Shown here one piece after another: positions 10,154-18,353 of a stretch of DNA of 64,000 bases. Source of the stretch: Mycobacterium kansasii ATCC 12478. Its GTDB lineage: Bacteria; Actinomycetota; Actinomycetes; Mycobacteriales; Mycobacteriaceae. How positions within the stretch are numbered: the stretch's first letter is position 1; the number at the start of each line of letters is the position of its first letter. The stretch spans positions 3,348,001-3,412,000 of the forward strand of contig NC_022663.1 of the NCBI RefSeq assembly GCF_000157895.3, read 5' to 3'. Below the pieces are notes generated by a model that was given only the letters and a program-made list of their open reading frames with translations, ran no database searches and had not been told where the DNA came from. The position numbers and the translations under genes are program-made.

Positions 10154-10624
10154 ATGCGACGTCTTCTGGATGCCCAGTGGGAACCGACCGTGCCGGCCCT
10201 GGTGCAACTACTGGCCGCAACCGGTGCGCCGCGGTTGAGAGCGGCATTCGCCGCGGCCGGGCTCGACGGGTTGCGCCCCGCGCAGGCAGTGCTGCTGGTG
10301 CCGCTGGCCGCCGGGAGTCTGCACGCCTCGGATCTGGCTGAGCGCCTTGCCGTTAGCCGGCAGGCGGTAGCCCAGGCCGTTGCGGCACTGGAACGCCACG
10401 ACTATGTCACCCGAGCACCCGACCCCGCCGACTCGCGGGCCCGACTCGTCCAGCTGACGCCCCGAGGTCGCCAGGCGCTTGGGGTGATGCGGTCCAACGC
10501 AATCGATGTGGAAGAGCGCTGGACACAGATCCTGGGGCGGCGCCGGCTGGCCGAGCTTCGGAAGAGCTTGCAGATGCTGCTCGCCGGGTCCGACGCCGAG
10601 ACTCCCGACGCGGCGTCGCTTTAG
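10154..10624 (+). CDS. MarR-family transcriptional regulator
   Basis: A 156-residue dimeric winged-helix regulator. The recognition region LAERLAVSRQAVAQAVAALE is followed by the wing DYVTRAPDPADSRARLVQLT with the DxRxR pattern diagnostic of MarR. Residues 1-50 and the last 40 form the helical dimer interface. The start at 10154 is chosen; an in-frame ATG at 10136 adds six residues. It is divergent from lpqC and probably represses that gene and itself through the palindrome at 10107-10123. The inducer is unknown. Confidence 0.88.
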   Translation: MRRLLDAQWEPTVPALVQLLAATGAPRLRAAFAAAGLDGLRPAQAVLLVPLAAGSLHASDLAERLAVSRQAVAQAVAALERHDYVTRAPDPADSRARLVQLTPRGRQALGVMRSNAIDVEERWTQILGRRRLAELRKSLQMLLAGSDAETPDAASL

Positions 10625-10681
10625 GTTTAGGCCACCCCGTCACAGCAGTACAAGGTGGACAGTACCCGGCTTCAATCGCGG

Positions 10682-12070
10682 CTAGCGCATGCGCAAGCCG
10701 CATCGAGGAGCGCCCAATCCTTCTGAAGCCGTGACCAATTCGGGAACGCCTTGGCGACAACCGCTGACGGCGGGCCCTGTCCAGCGTGCTGCGGCCGCGG
10801 CCCGAGCAGCCACTAGTGCGCCGAGCATGACGGCCACGCAGGCAAGCCCGTCGTCCTTGAGGCCCCACTTCACCGCGGCCAGGATCGCTGCCCCGGCCAC
10901 GCACAGCAGCATGCCCACTACCGCCCCCCGCCAGCGCGACGTGATGGCGGGTGCGCCATCCCAGCCGGGCAGCGGATTGTTCTCCAGCGGCCGCAGCACG
11001 ACGAAGAGCATCGTCATCACGGCTGCCATGAGAAGCAGCTGCTGCACGCTGGTCGTGAGAAAACCGGGCTGTCCCGGGTAGCGGGGGTGGCCGGCGGTGT
11101 CGAAGAGCAGCTGCACCGCCAGCAGTACCGGCATGTGCCACAGGTACAACGTCATGGCGCCGGTATTGCCGATTGCGGTCAACCACCACACTCGCGGCCG
11201 GCGGGCCCAGCGGGCGATCGCCGGCGCCGCCGCAATGGCCAACGCGCTCAACGTGATTGCGTGACCGGCCAGCAGTAGCGACGGCGGGCTCATGTTGGGC
11301 AGCCGCTGCCCTTCGATACCGACCAGGCTCAGCTCATACGGTCCCCACCGAAGCAGCGCGACGTCGACGGCGAACAGTGCCGCGGCGGTGCCCAGCGCGG
11401 CGCGCCCGGAGAGCAAGCGGCGGCGGTAGGCAACGCCGAACATGCCGGGAATGAGCCAGACCGCGAGGTTGAGATAACCGAGCGCCGCGGCGGCGGGCCA
11501 GTGCAGCCGGACCGCGTCGATGACCGCGATTACCGCGTAGATCGCGGCCACGCCCGCGGCCAGGCGCCCGGTGGTAGTGATTCGAGATAGCAGCGGCATT
11601 GCGGCCAGCACCAGCACGTAGGCGCCGAGAAACCACAGCAACTGAATGCTGATGCCGGCGACGGGCTGGTAAACATGCTGGGGCAGTATCGGATACAGAG
11701 ATATCAGGGCGATCACCCAGAACCCGAGGTAGTAGAACACCGGGCGAAACAGCCTGCTGCAGCGCTTCAGAAGCCAGTCGCCCCAGTTGGTGCCTGGTCG
11801 CCACGACGTCAGGCAGGCCGCCGCGCCCGCGAAGAAGAACAGCGGCATGATCTGGAAGATCCAGGTCAGCGCCTGGAACACCGCCGAGGTTGTCAGCAGG
11901 TTGTCCCAGATGAGTACGCCACCGCGGATGACACTGATTGCCATCACCGTGTGGCCGACGATGACTCCAAGCAGGGCCGTGATGCGGATGACGTCGATGG
12001 CACGGTCGCGGTCGGCCGGGGTGCGGGCGGCGAGTTCGCTGGGGCCGGGAAAGCGGATGAGTGTTGTCAT
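10682..12070 (-). CDS. Acyltransferase-3 family membrane protein
   Basis: A 462-residue integral membrane O-acyltransferase. RDRAIDVIRITALLGVIVGH opens the first membrane helix and holds the conserved Arg and His of the family. About ten hydrophobic segments follow, with LFFFAGAAACLTSWRPG, KRCSRLFRPVFYY and LYLWHMPVLL as recognisable family landmarks. Such enzymes move acetyl or other acyl groups from the cytosol onto sugars or lipids of the envelope. The start MTTLIRFPG is chosen over one nine codons upstream. The small membrane protein gene upstream (12222-12602) lies on the same strand 151 bp away. Confidence 0.85.
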   Translation of the reverse strand: MTTLIRFPGPSELAARTPADRDRAIDVIRITALLGVIVGHTVMAISVIRGGVLIWDNLLTTSAVFQALTWIFQIMPLFFFAGAAACLTSWRPGTNWGDWLLKRCSRLFRPVFYYLGFWVIALISLYPILPQHVYQPVAGISIQLLWFLGAYVLVLAAMPLLSRITTTGRLAAGVAAIYAVIAVIDAVRLHWPAAAALGYLNLAVWLIPGMFGVAYRRRLLSGRAALGTAAALFAVDVALLRWGPYELSLVGIEGQRLPNMSPPSLLLAGHAITLSALAIAAAPAIARWARRPRVWWLTAIGNTGAMTLYLWHMPVLLAVQLLFDTAGHPRYPGQPGFLTTSVQQLLLMAAVMTMLFVVLRPLENNPLPGWDGAPAITSRWRGAVVGMLLCVAGAAILAAVKWGLKDDGLACVAVMLGALVAARAAAAARWTGPAVSGCRQGVPELVTASEGLGAPRCGLRMR

Positions 12071-12221
12071 GTCGGGCAGCATGGCGGATCGACGCACCGC
12101 CAGGCCTGCGTAGTTCTACCCCTTCCGGCTGGGTACGGCTACCGGGAGTGCGGTGCTGGCGGCTATCGCTTCGCTTCCCGCAGAGCAGCGTGGGCTGGCC
12201 GGTGTCCGGCGCGGCGGTGAT

Positions 12222-12602
12222 TCACCACGACGACGCCTGCTGGGTCAACGTCAGGAAGAGGTATCCGATGCAGAGCAGGAAGTTCAACGCGACGAGGGCC
12301 AGGCCGACCGAGATCAACGCCTGCCGGCAACGGCGCTGAAGGCGCCGCACCTTGGCCACACGGTTTTCGTGGTTTATCCGGATGGCGATCAAAGCAAAAC
12401 TGACACTTGTCATTTCGTCGTCTGAGACCGGCATACCGACCAACATTTCCCGTAGCCGTCCCGATGGGATTTCGACGCCCACCCGGGCGAAGCGGCGGCT
12501 GAGCCGTCGTGCCTGGTGACGGCCGAAAAAGTGATCGCGCATCGGCAGCTGATGCGAGAGTCTCCGTCGTTCGTCGCCCCAGGGGTTCGACGGGGTCGTC
12601 AC
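12222..12602 (-). CDS. Small membrane protein of unknown function
   Basis: A 126-residue protein I do not recognise. Residues 1-90 are charged and Arg-rich, with SDDEMTSVSFALIAIRIN suggesting helices. One hydrophobic segment (residues ~93-117, ALISVGLALVALNFLLCIG) is the only membrane span and lies near the C-terminus, so the bulk is probably cytosolic. Codon use is ordinary for the region. It precedes the acyltransferase on the same strand. Confidence 0.6.
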   Translation of the reverse strand: MTTPSNPWGDERRRLSHQLPMRDHFFGRHQARRLSRRFARVGVEIPSGRLREMLVGMPVSDDEMTSVSFALIAIRINHENRVAKVRRLQRRCRQALISVGLALVALNFLLCIGYLFLTLTQQASSW

Positions 12603-12715
12603 AAAGCGGAATTCTATGCCGTTTCAGTACCGTATCGGTGCTGCCGCGCCAACTTTTTCGGCGAAGCTTGTCCGGATCGTGGGGCGGGCGGTGACGACTG
12701 AGCTCGCGGTGCGCG

Positions 12716-13546
12716 CTAGGTGCGCACGGCCACCGTGGACAGCAGATCGGCGAGGCGATCTGGCTGGTCCACCATCGAGAATGTCCGCGCTCCCTCGATC
12801 AGCTCGAAGCGGGCGTTCGGGATGGTCGCGGCCAGGCGTTCACCGTCCTCGAGCGCAAAGAATTTGTCGTCGGCCGACCAGGCGATCAGCGCCGGCTTGT
12901 CGAACTCGGGCAACCGGGCGGCGACGCCGGTGGTGACCTCCGTGCGCAGCGACAGCGAGAAGTGGCGCAGGTCTTCGGCAACCCGCGGATTGGACAACGC
13001 CGGCCGCACCCAGGCCTGGGTCAGTTCGTCGATGTCGGCGTAGGCCAGGTCGTCGTAGGCGCGCCGGCGTGCCGCCGGTGCCCGCATGGTTTGGATGGCG
13101 GCCCGGAACAGCGGCTTGGACTTGGCGGCGAGGATCACCGGCTTGAGGATGGGCGGTGGAAAGTTTTCGAACGCATCACAACTGGTGAGCACCAGAGCGC
13201 CGACTCGCTCGCGATGGTGCACCGCGACGAGTTGGGTGACCACCCCGCCGGTATCGTTGCCGACCAGCACCACATCCTGCAGGTCGAGGGCGGCGAGGAA
13301 TTCGGCGACGATCCCGGCGACACCGCTGATGGACTGGTCTGCACCAGGACGCAGCGGTTCCGGATGCGCCCCGAGCGGCCAGGTCGGCGCCAGGCACCGC
13401 AGACCCCGGCCGGCAAGCCGTTCGGCGACTTGCCGCCATAGTTGACCACCCATCATGTACCCGTGCACGAACACGACGGGCCGGCCGTTGGCGGGTCCGG
13501 TTACGTCGTAATGGATGGTCCCGGCACTAATGTCGATCGTCGACAT
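12716..13546 (-). CDS. Alpha/beta hydrolase with Asp nucleophile (haloalkane dehalogenase/epoxide hydrolase-like)
   Basis: A 276-residue alpha/beta-hydrolase. VVFVHGYMMGGQLWRQV carries the oxyanion-hole HG, and VVLVGNDTGGVVTQ is the nucleophile elbow with Asp rather than Ser, as in haloalkane dehalogenases and epoxide hydrolases. The second acid is probably in ALIAWSADDKFF. The expected catalytic His near the end is replaced: the aligned stretch reads EGARTFSMVDQP where family members have xxGHFxxxDxP. Activity is therefore uncertain. It is divergent from a TetR gene with a 29-bp operator-like palindrome between them. Confidence 0.85.
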   Translation of the reverse strand: MSTIDISAGTIHYDVTGPANGRPVVFVHGYMMGGQLWRQVAERLAGRGLRCLAPTWPLGAHPEPLRPGADQSISGVAGIVAEFLAALDLQDVVLVGNDTGGVVTQLVAVHHRERVGALVLTSCDAFENFPPPILKPVILAAKSKPLFRAAIQTMRAPAARRRAYDDLAYADIDELTQAWVRPALSNPRVAEDLRHFSLSLRTEVTTGVAARLPEFDKPALIAWSADDKFFALEDGERLAATIPNARFELIEGARTFSMVDQPDRLADLLSTVAVRT

Positions 13547-13568
13547 GGATGACTCCTAATCCAGATAC

Positions 13569-13597
13569 ACTTACAAACAGACTGTCTGTTCGTAAGT
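13569..13597. promoter_or_regulatory. 29-bp near-perfect palindrome, TetR operator candidate
   Basis: Left arm ACTTACAAACAGAC, one central base, right arm GTCTGTTCGTAAGT; only one of 14 pairs mismatches. It sits 23 bp above the hydrolase start and 15 bp above the tetR start, so a bound dimer pair would block both promoters. The length and symmetry are typical of TetR operators that bind two dimers. Confidence 0.7.
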
Positions 13598-13611
13598 TAC
13601 CGACAGGGTGT

Positions 13612-14217
13612 ATGGAAATCAAGAGGCGGACTCAGGAAGAGCGTTCCGCGGCCACCCGCGAGGCGCTGATCTCGGCCGCCCGCACGCTGTGGGGCGCGCG
13701 GGGTTACGCGGAGGTGGGAACGCCGGAGATCGCCAAACAGGCGGGAGTCACCCGCGGTGCGATGTATCACCAATTCGCCGACAAGGCGGCGCTATTCCGC
13801 GATGTAGTGGAGGCGGTCGAACATGATGTGATGGCCCGGATGGCCACCCTGGTCGCGGCGTCGGGAGCCACCACGCCCGCCGATGCGATCCGTGCCGCGG
13901 TCGATGCCTGGCTCGACGTGTCCGGCGATCCCGAGGTGCGGCAGCTGATCTTGCTGGATGCCCCAGCCGTGCTGGGCTGGAGCGCCTTCCGTGACGTCGC
14001 CCAGCGCTACAGCTTGGGGATGACCGAACAGTTGCTCACCGAAGCCATCCGGGCCGGCCAGTTGGCTGCGCTACCGGTGCGACCGCTGGCAACGGTGATG
14101 ATCGGCGCCCTAGACGAGGCGGCCATGGCGATCGCCACCGCCGAGGATCAACAACGCGCCCGCCGCGAGATCGGGCAGGTGCTGCGACGGCTCATCGACG
14201 GGTTGTTGGAGGCCTAG
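13612..14217 (+). CDS. TetR-family transcriptional regulator
   Basis: A 201-residue regulator. The TetR HTH is clear: TREALISAARTLWGARGYAE, then TPEIAKQAGVTRGAMYHQFA and DKAALFRDVVEAVE. The rest is the all-helical ligand and dimer domain. The ATG at 13612 (MEIKRRTQEERS) is preferred to one 21 codons upstream, because the longer frame would translate through the operator-like palindrome. Likely target: the divergent alpha/beta hydrolase and itself. Its stop codon overlaps the convergent lysR stop. Confidence 0.9.
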   Translation: MEIKRRTQEERSAATREALISAARTLWGARGYAEVGTPEIAKQAGVTRGAMYHQFADKAALFRDVVEAVEHDVMARMATLVAASGATTPADAIRAAVDAWLDVSGDPEVRQLILLDAPAVLGWSAFRDVAQRYSLGMTEQLLTEAIRAGQLAALPVRPLATVMIGALDEAAMAIATAEDQQRARREIGQVLRRLIDGLLEA

Positions 14218-15164
14218 GATTCCGCCGATTGAGCGGCGAGCTGTGGATAATGCCGGCTGAGGTCTTCTAGGTATCGCGGCGACTCCGCCACGGCGACGTC
14301 GAGAAAGCAACGCACACTCGGTGATTGGTTGGCGGTACGCCATGCCAGGGCCAGCGGGCGGTACGGCAGCGGGCCGTGCAGCGGGATGAACCGGACTCCC
14401 TTACGGCTGAGGTTGATGAAAGACGTTGGCAATAACGCGCTTCCGGCACCGGATGCCACCAGAGCGAGGATCGTCTGAATCCGGGCTACTTCGTCGACGA
14501 TCGGCGGCTCGATGTGGTGCATGCGGAACAGTTCGACGACGTCAGCGTAGGTGGTAGCCGCCGCACTTCTGGTCCACAGGATCATCGGCTGGTCTGCGAG
14601 CAGTGACGGGGCAAGGCGCCGGTGTCCGGCGAGTGCGTGATCCTCGCAGACGACCGCGGCCAGCGGGTCGTCCAGAAGGGTCTGGATGGTCAACGACGGC
14701 TCGTCAACCGGTCCGCGCAGGAAGCCGATGTCGATACGGTGTGCCACCAGCTGCGCCGTCTGCTCAGCGGTATCGAGTTCGGCGACTTCGAGTTTGACCT
14801 CGGGGTAGCGGCGGCGATGTTCGCGCATCACGTATGCCAGGACACCGTCCACCGCTGCCTGCAGCGCGCCGACATGTAGATGGCCGAGTTGGCCGGTGGC
14901 GGCCCTGCGCGCCGCGGCAAAGGCGCGCTCGGCGTGGGTGAGTGCCAGTGTGGCTTCCGCGAGAAGGGCGTGGCCGGCGTCGGTGAGCTCGATCGGGCGG
15001 CGGGAGCGATCGATGAGCTCCACTCCCAGTTGGCGTTCCAGCTTCTGGATCTGCTGACTCAGCGGCGGCTGGGCGATGTGAAGTCGCTCGGCGGCGCGGC
15101 CGAAGTGTCGTTCCTCGGCGACCGTCACGAAGTAACGCAGCAAGCGCAACTCCGGATCTGTCAT
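14214..15164 (-). CDS. LysR-family transcriptional regulator
   Basis: A 316-residue LTTR. The N-terminal HTH reads LRYFVTVAEERHFGRAAERL and IAQPPLSQQIQKLERQLGVE, followed by the linker helix and a periplasmic-binding-like effector domain. The start MTDPELRLL at 15164 fits the family; a start nine codons earlier is possible. It is divergent from the three-gene UGSC operon, and a T-N11-A palindrome (15176-15194) lies directly upstream, so it is the probable activator of that operon. The co-inducer is likely a substrate or intermediate of the operon (inference). Confidence 0.9.
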   Translation of the reverse strand: MTDPELRLLRYFVTVAEERHFGRAAERLHIAQPPLSQQIQKLERQLGVELIDRSRRPIELTDAGHALLAEATLALTHAERAFAAARRAATGQLGHLHVGALQAAVDGVLAYVMREHRRRYPEVKLEVAELDTAEQTAQLVAHRIDIGFLRGPVDEPSLTIQTLLDDPLAAVVCEDHALAGHRRLAPSLLADQPMILWTRSAAATTYADVVELFRMHHIEPPIVDEVARIQTILALVASGAGSALLPTSFINLSRKGVRFIPLHGPLPYRPLALAWRTANQSPSVRCFLDVAVAESPRYLEDLSRHYPQLAAQSAES

Positions 15165-15175
15165 ATGTTGAAGAT

Positions 15176-15194
15176 ATATTGCATGTGCCAATAT
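15176..15194. promoter_or_regulatory. LysR-type operator (ATATTG-N7-CAATAT)
   Basis: Perfect 6-bp arms separated by 7 bp contain the T-N11-A core of LysR binding sites. The site lies 12 bp upstream of lysR and 71 bp upstream of the operon's first gene, in the classical position for both autoregulation and activation. Confidence 0.65.
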
Positions 15195-15264
15195 GTCTTG
15201 GACGATGAAGATGCAGCGGCCTTAACGTGGTCTCGAAAGCGCCCAAGACCAGGAAGGCAACCGC

Positions 15265-16377
15265 ATGACCGCCGTGCTCACCGACGAACGCGACCTCGTC
15301 GAGTACTACTTCAACCAGCCCTGGAGCGACGGGCTCCCGGTGGTTCCGCCGACACCCGAGCGCGTCGCCGCGGTGTTGGACGTGTTAGGCGGGCAGCCCG
15401 GGGAACTGGTGGCGCGTATCCCGCCGCGATGGGGCAGCCTGACCCGGGAACTGCTGGCGGTCAACATGGTGATGGCCGGATGCAAACCCGAGTACGCCCC
15501 CGTGGTGCGGGCGGCCGTGCTGGCGTTGACCGATACGCGGTTCAACCTCAACGGCATTCAGGCCACCACGCACGTCGTCTCGCCGCTGATCGTGGTCAAC
15601 GGGCCGATCGCCCGCCGAATCGGAATGAACTCCGGCGGCAACGTATTCGGTTCGGGTAACCGCGCCAACGCCACCATCGGCCGCGCGATTCGCCTGATCA
15701 TGCTCACCGTCGGCGGCGGCATTCCCGGCGAGCTGGACAAGAGCACCCTGGGCCACCCCGGCAAGTACACGTTCTGCATCGCTGAGAACGAAGCGGCCAG
15801 CCCGTGGGCTCCGTATCACGTCGAGCACGGTTACGCCCCGGACGACAGCACCGTCCTGGTCATCGGGGCCGAAGCCCCGCACAGCGTGACCAATCACATT
15901 TCCGATGACCCGCAGGGGATTCTGGACTCCATCGCCTCGGCGATGAGCACGATCGCCCACAACAACGCGGTGCTCGGCGGCTCCTGCACGGTGGTCATCG
16001 GTGTGGAGCACGCGCACACCATCGCCTCGTTCGGCTGGACCCGCGACGACGTCCGTCGCTACCTGTGGCTCAACGGCACCAACGACTGGGACGACGTGAG
16101 CTACGGCAACCGGTACGCACCACCGGGCGGGCACACCTACAACCGCAACCTGCCGAAGTGGTATCCGCGCGAGTCGGGCCGGCGGGTGCCGATCGTGTTC
16201 ACCCCCGACGACATTCACCTGTTCGTCGCGGGCGGATCCGCGGGCCGGTTTTCGGCCTTCCTGCCCGGCTGGAGCACCGCGACCACCCCGGTGCTACGTG
16301 CCGTCGAGGACTCCGTCGTCGGCTCCGCCGGAAGCGGACGCGACCTCGAGTGCTCCGACGGTTCGTGCCGCCTGTGA
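15265..16377 (+). CDS. Conserved protein of a UGSC-type operon, with C-terminal Cys pair
   Basis: A 370-residue protein with an AGGAAGG ribosome-binding site. I know no biochemical function for it. Its N-terminus (FNQPWSDGLPVVPPTPERV) is typical of proteins found next to UGSC-motif redox proteins. The centre is rich in Gly/Asn (NSGGNVFGSGNRANATIGRA), suggesting a cofactor or substrate pocket. It ends in LECSDGSCRL, a CxxxxC pair on a short flexible tail that could relay electrons or thiols to the next gene's product, which has its own CGSC. It heads an operon with the UGSC-like protein and a CoA-transferase, divergent from lysR. Confidence 0.75.
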   Translation: MTAVLTDERDLVEYYFNQPWSDGLPVVPPTPERVAAVLDVLGGQPGELVARIPPRWGSLTRELLAVNMVMAGCKPEYAPVVRAAVLALTDTRFNLNGIQATTHVVSPLIVVNGPIARRIGMNSGGNVFGSGNRANATIGRAIRLIMLTVGGGIPGELDKSTLGHPGKYTFCIAENEAASPWAPYHVEHGYAPDDSTVLVIGAEAPHSVTNHISDDPQGILDSIASAMSTIAHNNAVLGGSCTVVIGVEHAHTIASFGWTRDDVRRYLWLNGTNDWDDVSYGNRYAPPGGHTYNRNLPKWYPRESGRRVPIVFTPDDIHLFVAGGSAGRFSAFLPGWSTATTPVLRAVEDSVVGSAGSGRDLECSDGSCRL

Positions 16378-16409
16378 ATTCCCGACGAACTCGACAAAGG
16401 AGAACCCCG

Positions 16410-16997
16410 ATGACCGACTTTGCCTATGACCCCTGCGGCGCGATCGAGGTGGCAGCCATCCCCATGGCCCCTCGACCCAACCGGTTCGCCGGACTGCGCC
16501 TGGGCGTGCTGAGCAACACGAAATGGAACGCCGCCAAACTATTGCGGGCCACCGTGCGCGAATTAGCAAGCGCCAGGCTGACATTCACCTCAGTCACCTA
16601 CTACGACAAGCGCCATTTCTCCTCGGATGCCGACCCCGAGTTGATCAGGCGGATCGCGGCGGAAAACGACATCGCGCTCACCGCGATCGGCGACTGCGGC
16701 TCATGCTGCTCGGCGTGCGTCAACGACGCGGTGCGGCTGGAACAGGCGGGGGTGCCGACCGTGGTCATCGTGACAACGGAGTTCGAGCGTGAGGCCCAGC
16801 TGCAACGTGAATCGCGCGGCATGGCGGGCCTGGAGCCTGCCGTCGCCACCCATCCGATCAGCAGCCTGACCCTCGACCAACTCGAGAGCCGCGCCGCCGA
16901 GATCGCTCCGCAAGCCCTTCGGATCTGGTTCGGTGTTACTCCGGTGCCACGCCGCAACGGCAAGGTGCCGGCGGTGTTCGGGCCGGTCGGGACATGA
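16410..16997 (+). CDS. UGSC-family protein, cysteine form
   Basis: A 195-residue protein whose ATG follows an AAAGGAG box. The signature is TAIGDCGSCCSACVNDA: family members named for U-G-S-C carry selenocysteine where this protein has the first Cys of CGSC. Flanking strands (LRLGVLSNTKWNAAKLL, VPTVVIVTTEFEREAQ) suggest a Rossmann-like alpha/beta fold with the Cys loop at the end of a strand. A redox or thiol-transfer role is likely, but the reaction is unknown. The stop codon overlaps the start of the CoA-transferase (ATGATGA), implying translational coupling. Confidence 0.8.
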   Translation: MTDFAYDPCGAIEVAAIPMAPRPNRFAGLRLGVLSNTKWNAAKLLRATVRELASARLTFTSVTYYDKRHFSSDADPELIRRIAAENDIALTAIGDCGSCCSACVNDAVRLEQAGVPTVVIVTTEFEREAQLQRESRGMAGLEPAVATHPISSLTLDQLESRAAEIAPQALRIWFGVTPVPRRNGKVPAVFGPVGT

Positions 16998-18169
16998 TGA
17001 ATGGCTTTGCAGCACGGCCGCTTTCGTCGCTACTGGTGGCCGATTTCTCTCGGGTGCTGGCCGGACCGTTCTGCACGATGACCCTCGGCGACCTGGGTGC
17101 CGAGATCGTCAAGATCGAACCACCCGGCGGCGACGACACCAGGTCCTGGGGTCCGCCGTTCGTCGCGGACCAAAGCGCCTACTACCTGAGCGTCAACCGC
17201 AACAAACGCAGCATCGTGCTCGACCTGCACGATGCCGAGGACCTGCGGGTGGCCAGGGCCCTTGCCGAACGCGCCGACGTGCTGGTGGAGAACTTCCGCC
17301 CGGGAACCATGGCGCGCTTCGGCCTGGACGAGCCAGTGGTTCGTGCGGTGAATCCGGCTCTGGTGTACTGCAGCATCTCGGCGTTCGGTACCGCGGCGGG
17401 ACGCGAACTGGCCGGCTACGATCTGCTGGTCCAGGCGCTCGGCGGGTTGATGAGCATCACCGGGGTCGACGGCGACAGCCCGACCAAGGTCGGCGCCGCT
17501 CTGGTGGACGTCCTGGCGGGCCTGTTTGCCACGGTCGGCATCCTCGCGGCGCTGCGCGCGCGGGACCGGTCCGGGCGTGGCCAACATGTCGAGATCAATC
17601 TGATGTCGGCACTACTGTCTGCGCTGGCCAACCAGTCGGCCGGTTTCGTTCTGGCCGAACAGATTCCGCGGGCAATGGGCAACGGACACGCCAGCATCGC
17701 CCCCTACGACAGCTACCCGACCGGCGACGGGACGATCGTGCTCGCCGTCGGCAACGACAAGCAATTCGGCCGGCTCTGCGAAGCGCTGGGTATCTCCGGC
17801 CTGGCCCGAGACCCGCGATTCGTCACCAACGAATTGCGGGTGCGCAATCGCGCACCGTTGCGCGAGCACCTGGAAGGCGCGTTGGCAACCGAATCGGCCG
17901 AGCATTGGACGAAGACCCTCTCGGCACGCGGAGTTCCCGCCGGCGCCGTCAACAACATCGCCGAAGCCATTGCCCTGGCCGAGCGGCTGGGCCTGCACCC
18001 GATTCGCAATACCGAGGACGGCGACGCACTCGGTCGCCAGGTGGCCAGCCCGATCAAGCTATCCGCCACACCGGTGACCTACCGCACCAGGGCACCGCGC
18101 CTCGGCGAACACAGCAACGACATCCGTGCCTGGGTGGCCCGCCTGAAGCCGCGACGCAAGACCGCGTGA
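16994..18169 (+). CDS. Family III CoA-transferase (CaiB/BaiF)
   Basis: A 391-residue class III CoA-transferase. The N-terminus [20 protein letters not shown] leads into [18 protein letters not shown], the ADP-binding start of the family. [14 protein letters not shown] contains the Asp that forms the mixed anhydride. Length equals the family norm. It would move CoA between acids in the cytosol, so the operon (unknown protein, UGSC-like redox protein, CoA-transferase) looks catabolic: an acid is activated and then reduced or cleaved (inference). It overlaps the preceding gene by 4 nt. Confidence 0.9.
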   Translation: MMNGFAARPLSSLLVADFSRVLAGPFCTMTLGDLGAEIVKIEPPGGDDTRSWGPPFVADQSAYYLSVNRNKRSIVLDLHDAEDLRVARALAERADVLVENFRPGTMARFGLDEPVVRAVNPALVYCSISAFGTAAGRELAGYDLLVQALGGLMSITGVDGDSPTKVGAALVDVLAGLFATVGILAALRARDRSGRGQHVEINLMSALLSALANQSAGFVLAEQIPRAMGNGHASIAPYDSYPTGDGTIVLAVGNDKQFGRLCEALGISGLARDPRFVTNELRVRNRAPLREHLEGALATESAEHWTKTLSARGVPAGAVNNIAEAIALAERLGLHPIRNTEDGDALGRQVASPIKLSATPVTYRTRAPRLGEHSNDIRAWVARLKPRRKTA

Positions 18170-18353
18170 TCACCTGGAACACAGCTACCGGACAACTCAC
18201 TCACAGACTACTCACGGCGCACAGACATGCTCTGGTAACCCCGCATTCCGCAACAGTTATGTTCGGTCAGATTTAAAGTCCGGCGGAGGTAATCGGCTGC
18301 TCCGGTCATTGACGGGGTGCCTGTCGTCGACATGGGATCGGAGAGTCTGCGCG

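Noticed and set aside
16680..16720. Selenocysteine in the UGSC-like protein
   Set aside because: The codon at the U position is TGC, not TGA, and mycobacteria are not known for selenocysteine insertion.
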